A DNA stretch of 5,136 nucleotides, taken from the NCBI GenBank assembly GCA_028287545.1, contig JAQBPL010000240.1:1-5136 (forward strand), given 5' to 3'. Under the pieces are notes generated by a model. It saw nothing but the letters and a program-made list of their open reading frames with translations, had not been told where the DNA came from and did no database searches. Made by a program: the position numbers and the translations under genes. Shown piece by piece: positions 1 through 5,136 of the stretch (positions within the stretch are counted from its first letter, which is position 1; the number at the start of each line of letters is the position of its first letter). This DNA is from Vulcanimicrobiota bacterium. GTDB taxonomy: Bacteria; Eremiobacterota; Eremiobacteria; Baltobacterales; Baltobacteraceae.

Positions 1-54
1 GTTGCGGACGTTGGTCGGACCGCGCTCCGCGACGGCCGATTCGCGTTGAATCAC
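1..54 (-). CDS. Start of a gene cut by the left edge; possible translational GTPase (BipA/TypA or LepA type)
   Basis: An open frame of 18 codons runs off the window from a GTG at 54-52, 4 nt after the yggT stop. It reads V(M)-I-Q-R-E-S-A-V-A-E-R-G-P-T-N-V-R-N. The closing residues T-N-V-R-N resemble the segment just before the P-loop of translational GTPases, where BipA/TypA and LepA carry an (I/L/V)-R-N-(I/V/F)-(A/S)-I-I-A-H sequence. The P-loop itself would lie outside the window, so the identification rests on a few residues and is inference. The frame is also open upstream of the GTG, with a TTG inside the end of yggT, so the start is uncertain. No clear Shine-Dalgarno site is visible. 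The tight spacing suggests it is the last visible member of the yggT operon. Confidence 0.4.
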   Translation of the reverse strand, partial: MIQRESAVAERGPTNVRN

Positions 55-58
55 GAGC

Positions 59-322
59 TCACGCGGTGCAGGGTTCCCCTGCAATGAGACGCAGCACCAA
101 TTGGATCACGATGAGGACGACGAGAAACGAAAGATCCAAGCCTCCCAGCGGCGGGATGACGCGGCGCACCGGCGCGAGCACGGGCTCGACCGCCATCGCG
201 AGATAGTCGCTCCATCGGCCGCGGATGCTCGGAATCCAGGAGACGACGGCGTACACGATCATGATGAGCATGTACGCGGTGAAAAGTTTGGAGAGAATCT
301 CCCAGACGATGCAAGGCAGCAT
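59..322 (-). CDS. YggT family integral membrane protein
   Basis: This 87-residue protein has the size and layout of the YggT family. A first membrane segment lies at about residues 8-28. A conserved-looking amphipathic middle follows, reading S-W-I-P-S-I-R-G-R-W and then E-P-V-L-A-P-V-R-R-V-I-P-P-L-G-G-L-D-L-S. A second membrane segment lies at about residues 64-82. YggT proteins sit in the cytoplasmic membrane and have been linked to osmotic tolerance and, in plastids and cyanobacteria, to thylakoid or nucleoid organisation. The biochemical role is unclear, so none is assigned here. The ATG at 322-320 is 6 nt after the stop of the M23 peptidase gene, with only a weak AGAG upstream, so translation is probably coupled. 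A 212-codon frame overlapping the same stretch is a GC-rich shadow. Confidence 0.9.
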   Translation of the reverse strand: MLPCIVWEILSKLFTAYMLIMIVYAVVSWIPSIRGRWSDYLAMAVEPVLAPVRRVIPPLGGLDLSFLVVLIVIQLVLRLIAGEPCTA

Positions 323-328
323 TGTGCT

Positions 329-1270
329 CTATACGCCCGGCTGATCGGGAAGTGTCGCGATGATCTTGGCGGGCACGCCGCTCAGGAACGGCTGCGGATC
401 GATCGCCTGCCCTTGATACATCACCTGGTAGTGCAGGTGCGGGCCGGTCGACTCGCCGGTCGAACCGCTCAGCGCGATCGGCTGGCCTTTGGTGACGTGC
501 GCTCCGACCGCCACGGTCGCCCGCGAGAGGTGGGCGTACCAGGTGTGGTAGCCGTTGCCGTGATCGATGTCGACTTTGATCCCGAAGCCGCCCTCCCACC
601 CGGCGGAGACCACCGTGCCGGCCGCCGTCGCGTGCACCGGCGTCCCGTAGTCGGCCTCTAGGTCGAGGCCCTTGTGGAATTCCGGCCACGGATTCGTGCG
701 CCAGCCGAACGCGGCGGCGATGCCGCCCCCGACCGGATTCATCGAGGGGATCGCCGCAATGAGACGTTCGCGCGCGATCGAGGCCATGCGGCGCAGGTTG
801 AGCACGCGCATCGCGAGCCGCTGCAAGCGCTGGGTATCCTCACGCGTCGTTTGCGACGCGAGCGCGAGCGTCCGCAGGCGCGTCTGCACCGCGCCGAAAT
901 CCGCCGCGTGCCCGACCGTGCCGCTCGGCGCGAACGCGTGCTGCTTGCTGGCGCCGCGGTCCGCCCCGATCAAGTGCTTGATCTCGGCGTTTTCCCGCTG
1001 CACCGCGCGCAGCTGGTTGGCGAGCGCATCCGCCTGCTTGTCGATCGTCTGCAGTTTGGACTGCTGCTCCGTGGTGAGCGACTGCAGGGCCCGCACGTCC
1101 GATTCCGCGACGCGCAATTGGTACGTGTGGAAGCCGGCGGCTCCGACCAGCACGACCAGCAGCGCGAGCGCGATCACCGCCACGTGACGGCGGGTGAACC
1201 TCAGGCGGTAGACCGAGTAGCCGCCCGGCGGGATGATCTTCACCATGAAGGTGCCCTTGGGAGGGTTCAC
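329..1270 (-). CDS. Membrane-anchored M23 family metallopeptidase (peptidoglycan endopeptidase)
   Basis: The 313-residue product has a short basic cytoplasmic start, one membrane segment at about residues 29-48, coiled-coil-like stretches at about 52-100 and 125-170, and a C-terminal LytM/M23 domain at about 183-295. Zinc ligands are visible as H199 and D203 (H-K-G-L-D) and H280 of the H278-L-H280 motif. H247 in Y-A-H-L-S and H278 are the expected active-site histidines, so the domain looks catalytically intact. Such proteins cut peptide crosslinks in peptidoglycan, usually from the outer face of the cytoplasmic membrane. The start used is GTG at 1270, which overlaps the upstream stop as GTGA. 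An ATG at 1246 has AAGGG 7 nt upstream and is a real alternative. I keep GTG because K-G-T-F-M-V-K-I-I-P looks like the N-terminal (Y/F)-T-x-(M/L)-x-(V/I)-P segment that related M23 proteins carry before the membrane helix. Confidence 0.93.
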   Translation of the reverse strand: MNPPKGTFMVKIIPPGGYSVYRLRFTRRHVAVIALALLVVLVGAAGFHTYQLRVAESDVRALQSLTTEQQSKLQTIDKQADALANQLRAVQRENAEIKHLIGADRGASKQHAFAPSGTVGHAADFGAVQTRLRTLALASQTTREDTQRLQRLAMRVLNLRRMASIARERLIAAIPSMNPVGGGIAAAFGWRTNPWPEFHKGLDLEADYGTPVHATAAGTVVSAGWEGGFGIKVDIDHGNGYHTWYAHLSRATVAVGAHVTKGQPIALSGSTGESTGPHLHYQVMYQGQAIDPQPFLSGVPAKIIATLPDQPGV

Positions 1271-1758
1271 GTCGCCACCGCGCGCGCCTTGGCGATCGCC
1301 GCGAGCTCTTCTTCGGAGGGGTCCTGGGCCGGTTTGAACGCCGCGACGGCCTTGCCGTACGTCCGCGTGTCCTCACGCGAGTAGATGCTGGTGAGCACGA
1401 CCCCGTCGCCGTCGCGGTTGAGCAGGGCGAGCGCATACGACAGATCCGAGCCGACGTCGCTGAACGCGTTGAAGCGCACGAAGCCGACCCGCGGCACCTC
1501 GACGCGCGCGGTTCGCTCCAGCGCGTCGACCCGCAGCGCGTCCGCCTCGCGCGCGGAGGCGAGCGCCGCCGCGTCGCGTTCGAGCGTGACGATGCGATCG
1601 GTGGCCCGCGCCGCGCCGCCGCCGAGGAGGCTGTCGTGCTGATCGAGGATCGCTCGAAGCTTGGCGAAGCGCGGCGCCACGACCAGCAGGTGATACCCGG
1701 CGGTCACGACGAGGGCGCCGCCCAACCCGGCGAGCACGATCGTAATGAGTGTCTGCAT
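1267..1758 (-). CDS. DUF4446 family protein with N-terminal membrane anchor
   Basis: The 163-residue product begins with a membrane helix (about residues 4-28). A charged heptad-like region, probably coiled coil, follows at about 32-85, and then a compact C-terminal block. The block contains V-G-F-V-R-F-N-A-F-S-D-V-G-S-D-L-S-Y-A-L-A-L-L (91-113), then D-G-V-V-L-T-S-I-Y-S-R-E-D and a closing E-E-E-L-A-A-I, which is the signature I recall for DUF4446. The family has no known biochemical function. The ATG at 1758-1756 is chosen because it places the hydrophobic helix at the N-terminus. An in-frame ATG at 1803 would lie inside the SRP RNA gene. There is no Shine-Dalgarno site: the bases before the ATG are a pyrimidine run. 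The stop overlaps the M23 start by 4 nt (GTGA), indicating coupled translation with that gene. Confidence 0.85.
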   Translation of the reverse strand: MQTLITIVLAGLGGALVVTAGYHLLVVAPRFAKLRAILDQHDSLLGGGAARATDRIVTLERDAAALASAREADALRVDALERTARVEVPRVGFVRFNAFSDVGSDLSYALALLNRDGDGVVLTSIYSREDTRTYGKAVAAFKPAQDPSEEELAAIAKARAVAT

Positions 1759-1760
1759 GC

Positions 1761-1775
1761 AAAAAGAAAGGCCAG
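1761..1775 (-). terminator. Pyrimidine/U-rich tract at the 3' end of the SRP RNA; possible terminator
   Basis: Directly after the closing stem of the SRP RNA the minus strand reads GGCC and then CTTTCTTTTT (1770-1761). Bases 1774-1768 (TGGCCTT) can also pair, with a bulge, with AAGCC at the 5' end (1890-1886). A U-run after a GC-rich stem is what an intrinsic terminator looks like. However, the partner strand lies more than 80 nt away, and the DUF4446 start codon follows 2 nt after the run. It may therefore act only as a 3'-end processing signal or a leaky terminator. Confidence 0.35.
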
Positions 1776-1883
1776 GACGAGGGCCAGGTGGTTCGCGGCA
1801 CACGGGAAGGTCCGCTTACCGTTGCTCCCTTCCGGGCCTGGCGGGGTTCACGGATTACCGTTGCGCGAGGCCCAACCCTCGTC
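1776..1883 (-). ncRNA. ffs: Signal recognition particle RNA (4.5S-like, small bacterial type)
   Basis: The minus strand carries the conserved apical domain CAGGCCCGGAAGGGAGCAAC (1840-1821). It has a CCC-GGAA-GGG tetraloop hairpin (GGAA at 1833-1830) flanked by the CAGG/AGCA bases of the asymmetric and symmetric loops bound by Ffh. The ends close on each other: GACGAGGGUUGGG from 1883 pairs over about 13 positions, including G-U pairs, with bases running back from C1776. The length of about 108 nt fits the small SRP RNA, which lacks an Alu domain. With Ffh and FtsY it targets nascent membrane and secreted proteins to the translocon. The exact ends are inferred from the stem; with the promoter upstream, the primary transcript would start near 1889. 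Confidence 0.93.
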
Positions 1884-1895
1884 GAGGCTTCGCCT

Positions 1896-1924
1896 ATTCT
1901 AGAGGGATTTCGCCGAGGTGTCCA
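1896..1924 (-). promoter_or_regulatory. Sigma70-type promoter of the SRP RNA
   Basis: On the minus strand TGGACA (1924-1919) and TAGAAT (1901-1896) are separated by exactly 17 nt, each one or two mismatches from the TTGACA/TATAAT consensus. A start site about 7 nt after the -10 box falls at 1889, 6 nt before the closing stem of the SRP RNA. The AT-rich -10 box stands out in GC-rich surroundings. No other promoter is evident before the DUF4446, M23 and YggT genes, so read-through from here may feed them. Confidence 0.75.
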
Positions 1925-1991
1925 TGCCGAAGGCGGCGTTCACCGTCCGGATGCCTGACCCCGTTCGCTTGACCAGCCGAGCCGCGAGGAG

Positions 1992-3095
1992 TCACGGCGT
2001 GCGGCTGAAATTCGCCGGCACCTCGAAGACGCCGGCGTCCGCCGGCCCCAGCGTCTTGAGGTTGCCGCGCTCGGTGAGAAAGCCGACTCCGCCGGCCGCC
2101 GGACTGCCGGCCGGCTGCGGCGCCGGGCTCGCTCCGCCGGAGAAACTGACCAGCGCGTAGAGCGCCAATTTGGTCGTAGGCGGCGTCGGTCCGCTGCGAT
2201 GGAACGTGAACGTCGGCCGGCATCCGCCGGTCGGGGTGGTGACGACTTCACCGGCGGTGCGCGGCAACGCCGGTCGGCGCAGCGGACACGAGGTCACCGT
2301 CGGCTGCGTCATGTTGGAGAAGTATTCGACCGTGCGGATCGAGGCGCTCGCGTCGCGGCAGCTCCCCGTCGACTGCGTGGTGGTGAACGTCGTCGTCGCG
2401 TTGTAGCCGGTGGTCGCCTGATTCTCGATGCGCAGCGGACCGAGCGTGGTGGTGGCCTCGGTTAGGTCGGCGACCATCGTCCCCGGCTGGCCGGGATCGG
2501 CGGCGGGCCGCCCGCGACGCGCAGGCGCCGGGGCTGCCGGAGCGGCGGTCGGCTCCGTATCGGGCGTATAGACGGAATAGGTCGCACGCGCGAGGTCGAG
2601 CCGGATCACCTGGCCGATGTCGCACTTCCGGATGGTGGCCGTCTGCGCGCCGACGTCGTCGACGCGTTCCCAGCCGTTCCAATACGCGTAGCGCAAAAGG
2701 TGCGGCTGGAGAAAGCCGCGCGCGGCGGCGCCGAGGGCGCCGAACTGCGCGCCGATCGATTGCTCGAGCGCGTTCTCCATCGTGGTGGCGACCACTTCGC
2801 CCGCGACGGCCCCCGCCACGGAACCGGCACCGCCGCCGCTCAGCACCGCTCCGGCGACGTTCACCAAACCGCCGATGCCGCGCTTGCGCGCCGGCGCGGA
2901 CGCCGTAGGAGCGGGCGCATTGATCGCGGCCACGTCGGCTTGGAAGCTGCCGGGCGGCGGCGGGGTCGCGCTGACGACGACGCGCACGATCTCGTCGTAG
3001 GCGAGACCCGGCGGCGGCGCGGCGGAGGGGACCGCCGGGGCGATCAACGCAGCAAAGGCGAGCGCTGCACTCGCACGGAGGAGCGAACGGAGCAT
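1992..3095 (-). CDS. Secreted protein of unknown function with four cysteines
   Basis: The 367-residue product starts with a Sec-type signal peptide: basic M-L-R-S-L-L-R, an Ala-rich hydrophobic core, and probable cleavage near V-P-S-A (about residue 25). A Gly/Ala-rich amphipathic stretch follows at about 73-128. The segment R-K-C-D-I-G-Q-V-I-R-L-D-L-A-R-A-T-Y-S-V-Y (156-176) and the ending A-G-V-F-E-V-P-A-N-F (354-363) recall the layout of DUF4412-like periplasmic proteins, but I cannot confirm membership. Two low-complexity Pro/Ala linkers lie at about 180-205 and 321-335. Cysteines at 158, 246, 270 and 292 could form two disulfides. The ATG at 3095 is chosen because it puts the signal peptide at the N-terminus; the longer frame from 3218 would run into the divergent peptidase gene and add an Arg-rich tail. 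No strong Shine-Dalgarno site or terminator is seen. Confidence 0.75.
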   Translation of the reverse strand: MLRSLLRASAALAFAALIAPAVPSAAPPPGLAYDEIVRVVVSATPPPPGSFQADVAAINAPAPTASAPARKRGIGGLVNVAGAVLSGGGAGSVAGAVAGEVVATTMENALEQSIGAQFGALGAAARGFLQPHLLRYAYWNGWERVDDVGAQTATIRKCDIGQVIRLDLARATYSVYTPDTEPTAAPAAPAPARRGRPAADPGQPGTMVADLTEATTTLGPLRIENQATTGYNATTTFTTTQSTGSCRDASASIRTVEYFSNMTQPTVTSCPLRRPALPRTAGEVVTTPTGGCRPTFTFHRSGPTPPTTKLALYALVSFSGGASPAPQPAGSPAAGGVGFLTERGNLKTLGPADAGVFEVPANFSRTP

Positions 3096-3165
3096 GCGAT
3101 GCGGCTTACGGAGGGTGCGGCGCCGGCCCTGCCGCGAACGCGACGGAACGGGCGGGCCGCTCGCG

Positions 3166-3174
3166 AACGTATCA
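3166..3174 (-). promoter_or_regulatory. Possible extended -10 element for the secreted-protein gene
   Basis: The 86-nt gap between the divergent genes is very GC-rich. On the minus strand it contains TGATACGTT (3174-3166), which matches the TGnTAnnnT pattern of an extended -10 element and is the most AT-rich spot there. Transcription would begin near 3159, giving a leader of about 65 nt. No good -35 hexamer sits at the right distance, so support is weak. No convincing plus-strand promoter was found for the peptidase. Confidence 0.25.
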
Positions 3175-3181
3175 CGAGGTG

Positions 3182-5136
3182 ATGAACTCCGTATTCTCGC
3201 GGAGCGCGGCTGCCGCACTGGCCGCCGTGCTCTTGGCGGCGCTGCCGCTCGGTTCGGCCGCCGTCCCCGCCGCCGCCATTCTGCCCGTCGACTGGTCGCT
3301 GACGCCGCCCCATATCGCCCAGTCGTGCGCCGCGGGGATCGCCGCCGTGCGACGCGGTTCGCTCGCGGTCGCGAAGGTCGCGGCGGGCAAACGCACCTTC
3401 GATTCGGTCGTGCTGCCGCTCGAAACCGCGGCGGCCGCCTTCAACGACGATCTCGCCGCACAAGGTTTTCTCTACAACGTCTCGCCCGATGCGAAGGTGC
3501 GGGCGGCGTCGCTGAAGTGCTCGACCGACGCGGGCAACGTGCTCACCGAGATCTCCGCGCGGCCCGACATCTACCGCGCGGTCGCCGACGCCAAGGCGAG
3601 CGGTACGGCGCGCAGCGCGGCGCAGGTGAAGCTCACCGACCTGTGGCTGACGGCGCTGCAGCGCAGCGGCGCGGGGCTGCCGAACGCGCAGCGCGCCGAG
3701 TTCGTCGCACTCTCTCAGAAACTCACCGACCTGCAGAACCGCTTCGGCGCGAACCTCGGCGACGACGCGACGACGATCGCGATCACGGCCGCGCAGGCGC
3801 AGTCGCTGCCGGCGAGTTTCGTCGCGGGCGCGCTCAAGCCGATCGCCGCCGGCGGTTTCACCGTCCCGGTCAACGAGTCGACGATCGGGCCGTTCATGCA
3901 GAACGAGGCGGACGGGGGCGCACGCAAAGCCTACTACATCGCGTACAACAACCGCGGGGGCGACGCGAACGTGAAACTCCTCACCGACGCGCTCGCCGAC
4001 CGCGATCGCCTCGCGCACTTGCTGGGATACCCGAACTGGGCGGCGTTCGTCCTCGCCGACCGCATGGCGGCCTCGCCGCAGCGGGTCGAAGGGTTCCTGA
4101 CGCAGATCGACACCGCGATCATCGGCAAGGCGCGGCAAGAACGTGACGAGGACGCCGCGCTCAAAGGCGCGCCGCTCGATCAGTGGGACCAGACCTACTA
4201 CGAAAATCTGCTGCGCAAGACCAAGTACGCGGTCGATCAAAATGAAGTCAAGCAGTACTTCCCCGTCCAGCACGTCGTCGATGCCGTGCTCGGCATCTAT
4301 CAAGAACTGCTCGGCGTGAAGTTCACCCGCGTCGACGCGCCGGTCTGGCAGGCGCAAGTGCAGGCCTACGACGTGCGCGACGCCGCGACGGCGCGGCCGC
4401 TAGGACGGTTCTTCTTGGACCTCTATCCGCGTCCGGGCAAGTACGATCACTTCGCGAACTTCGGCGTCATCCCGCGGCGCGTGCTGCCCGACGGAACGGT
4501 GCGCCTCGCGGAGACCGCGATCGTCGGAAACTGGCCGCAGCCCGCGCCCGGTCAGCCCGCGCTGCTCACGCACGGCGACGTCGAGACGTTCTTTCACGAG
4601 TTCGGGCACTGCATGGCCGCGGTTCTCGCCGATCAGCCGTACGAGACGCTGAACAACGGATTCCGCCAAGATTTCGTCGAGGCACCCTCGCAGATGCTCG
4701 AGAACTGGGCCTGGGATCCCGCGATCCTCAAGCGAGTCTCGAGCAACGTCTCGACCGGCGCTCCGCTGCCGGACGATCTGATCGCGAAGATGATCGCCGC
4801 ACGCTACGTCCACTACGCGCTGCAGACGACCGGGCAGATTCTCTACGCGAGCGTCGACATGCGCTATCACACCGCCAAACCGCCGATCGACACGACCGCG
4901 GTCTGGAAGGCGACGGTGGCGGCGACGACGCCGAACCAGTTCGTCGACGGTACGCATCCGCAATCGGAGTTCGGCCACTTGATGTCGGGCTACGACGCCG
5001 GCTACTACGGCTATCTGTGGTCGAAGGTCTACGCGCAGGATCTCTTCTCGCGCTTCGCGTCGCAAGGGCTGACGAGCCCGAAGGCGGGGCTGGCATACCG
5101 CAACGACATCCTCGCGCCGGCGCGGCTCCAGGAACC
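3182..5136 (+). CDS. Exported M3 family zinc oligopeptidase (thimet oligopeptidase/oligopeptidase A type), cut by the right edge
   Basis: The visible 651 codons cover nearly the whole protein; by comparison with thimet oligopeptidase about 30-40 residues are missing. The zinc site is complete: H472-E-F-G-H476, with E473 as catalytic base and E500 in D-F-V-E-A-P-S-Q-M-L-E-N-W as third ligand. The substrate-binding segment H599-L-M-S-G-Y604-D-A-G-Y608-Y-G-Y611 matches the H600/Y605/Y612 region of mammalian thimet oligopeptidase almost residue for residue. M3 enzymes cut short peptides inside a closed channel. The N-terminus has a signal peptide (about 1-32: M-N-S-V-F-S-R, hydrophobic Ala/Leu core, then V-P-A-A-A), implying action in the periplasm or outside the cell, probably in peptide scavenging or degradation of signal peptide fragments. 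ATG 3182 is chosen for the signal peptide; GAGG ends only 2 nt before it, and GTG 3179 is also possible. Confidence 0.95.
   Translation, partial: MNSVFSRSAAAALAAVLLAALPLGSAAVPAAAILPVDWSLTPPHIAQSCAAGIAAVRRGSLAVAKVAAGKRTFDSVVLPLETAAAAFNDDLAAQGFLYNVSPDAKVRAASLKCSTDAGNVLTEISARPDIYRAVADAKASGTARSAAQVKLTDLWLTALQRSGAGLPNAQRAEFVALSQKLTDLQNRFGANLGDDATTIAITAAQAQSLPASFVAGALKPIAAGGFTVPVNESTIGPFMQNEADGGARKAYYIAYNNRGGDANVKLLTDALADRDRLAHLLGYPNWAAFVLADRMAASPQRVEGFLTQIDTAIIGKARQERDEDAALKGAPLDQWDQTYYENLLRKTKYAVDQNEVKQYFPVQHVVDAVLGIYQELLGVKFTRVDAPVWQAQVQAYDVRDAATARPLGRFFLDLYPRPGKYDHFANFGVIPRRVLPDGTVRLAETAIVGNWPQPAPGQPALLTHGDVETFFHEFGHCMAAVLADQPYETLNNGFRQDFVEAPSQMLENWAWDPAILKRVSSNVSTGAPLPDDLIAKMIAARYVHYALQTTGQILYASVDMRYHTAKPPIDTTAVWKATVAATTPNQFVDGTHPQSEFGHLMSGYDAGYYGYLWSKVYAQDLFSRFASQGLTSPKAGLAYRNDILAPARLQE

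Noticed and set aside
51..689. 212-codon minus-strand frame overlapping YggT and the M23 catalytic domain
   Set aside because: The overlapping frames encode recognisable YggT and M23 motifs. This one is an Arg/Gly/His-rich shadow.
1636..1972. Short plus-strand open frames across the SRP RNA region
   Set aside because: They run antisense to the SRP RNA and its promoter, which account for this stretch. The translations are low complexity without family features.
1925..1991. Terminator for the secreted-protein gene before the SRP RNA promoter
   Set aside because: No stable hairpin followed by a U-run is visible on the minus strand here.
2020..2150. Cluster of GCCGGC palindromes near the 3' end of the secreted-protein gene
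   Set aside because: They lie within codons of Ala/Gly/Pro-rich segments in GC-rich DNA and show no regular spacing, so no repeat array or site is supported.
3096..3218. Longer N-terminus for the secreted protein from an ATG at 3218
   Set aside because: It would add 41 mostly Arg/Ser/Pro residues ahead of a perfect signal peptide and overlap the start of the divergent peptidase gene.
3094..4146. 350-codon plus-strand frame overlapping the M3 gene in another frame
   Set aside because: It is strongly Arg-rich, with runs of R-R-R and no recognisable motif. The M3 frame carries the conserved residues.
3044..4357. 437-codon open frame on the minus strand opposite the M3 peptidase
   Set aside because: It is antisense to a clear M3 protease with an intact zinc site. 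The translation is Arg/Asp/Val-rich low-quality sequence with no domain, typical of a GC-rich shadow frame.
4400..5065. 221-codon minus-strand frame opposite the C-terminal half of the M3 peptidase
   Set aside because: It overlaps the most conserved part of the M3 enzyme and shows no domain or start signal.

Overview
The window is GC-rich, compactly coded bacterial chromosome with no sign of mobile DNA, CRISPR or phage genes. Most of it reads on the minus strand. The lineage cannot be fixed from the sequence. The GC-rich, Ala/Arg-heavy coding and a set of housekeeping genes that includes DUF4446 would fit a little-cultivated phylum such as Eremiobacterota (WPS-2) or a neighbouring group, but this is a weak guess.

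Left half, minus strand, in transcription order from about 1924 down to 1: a sigma70-type promoter (TGGACA-17 bp-TAGAAT), the gene for the signal recognition particle RNA, a DUF4446 membrane-anchored protein, an M23 peptidoglycan endopeptidase with a membrane anchor and coiled coil, a YggT membrane protein, and the first codons of another gene that runs off the left edge. That last gene may be a BipA/TypA- or LepA-type translational GTPase. The junctions are very tight: 2 nt between the U-run after the SRP RNA and the DUF4446 ATG, a 4-nt GTGA overlap, then 6-nt and 4-nt gaps. This suggests one transcription unit tying envelope and protein-export functions together.

Right half: a divergent pair separated by 86 nt. 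On the minus strand (1992-3095) is a secreted protein of unknown function with four cysteines. On the plus strand, from 3182 and running off the right edge, is an M3-family zinc oligopeptidase (thimet oligopeptidase/oligopeptidase A type) with an N-terminal signal peptide, so it probably works outside the cytoplasm.

I found no clearly new biological system. The points most worth a second look are the SRP RNA fused almost directly to a protein gene without a Shine-Dalgarno site, the uncharacterised secreted protein, and the exported M3 peptidase.
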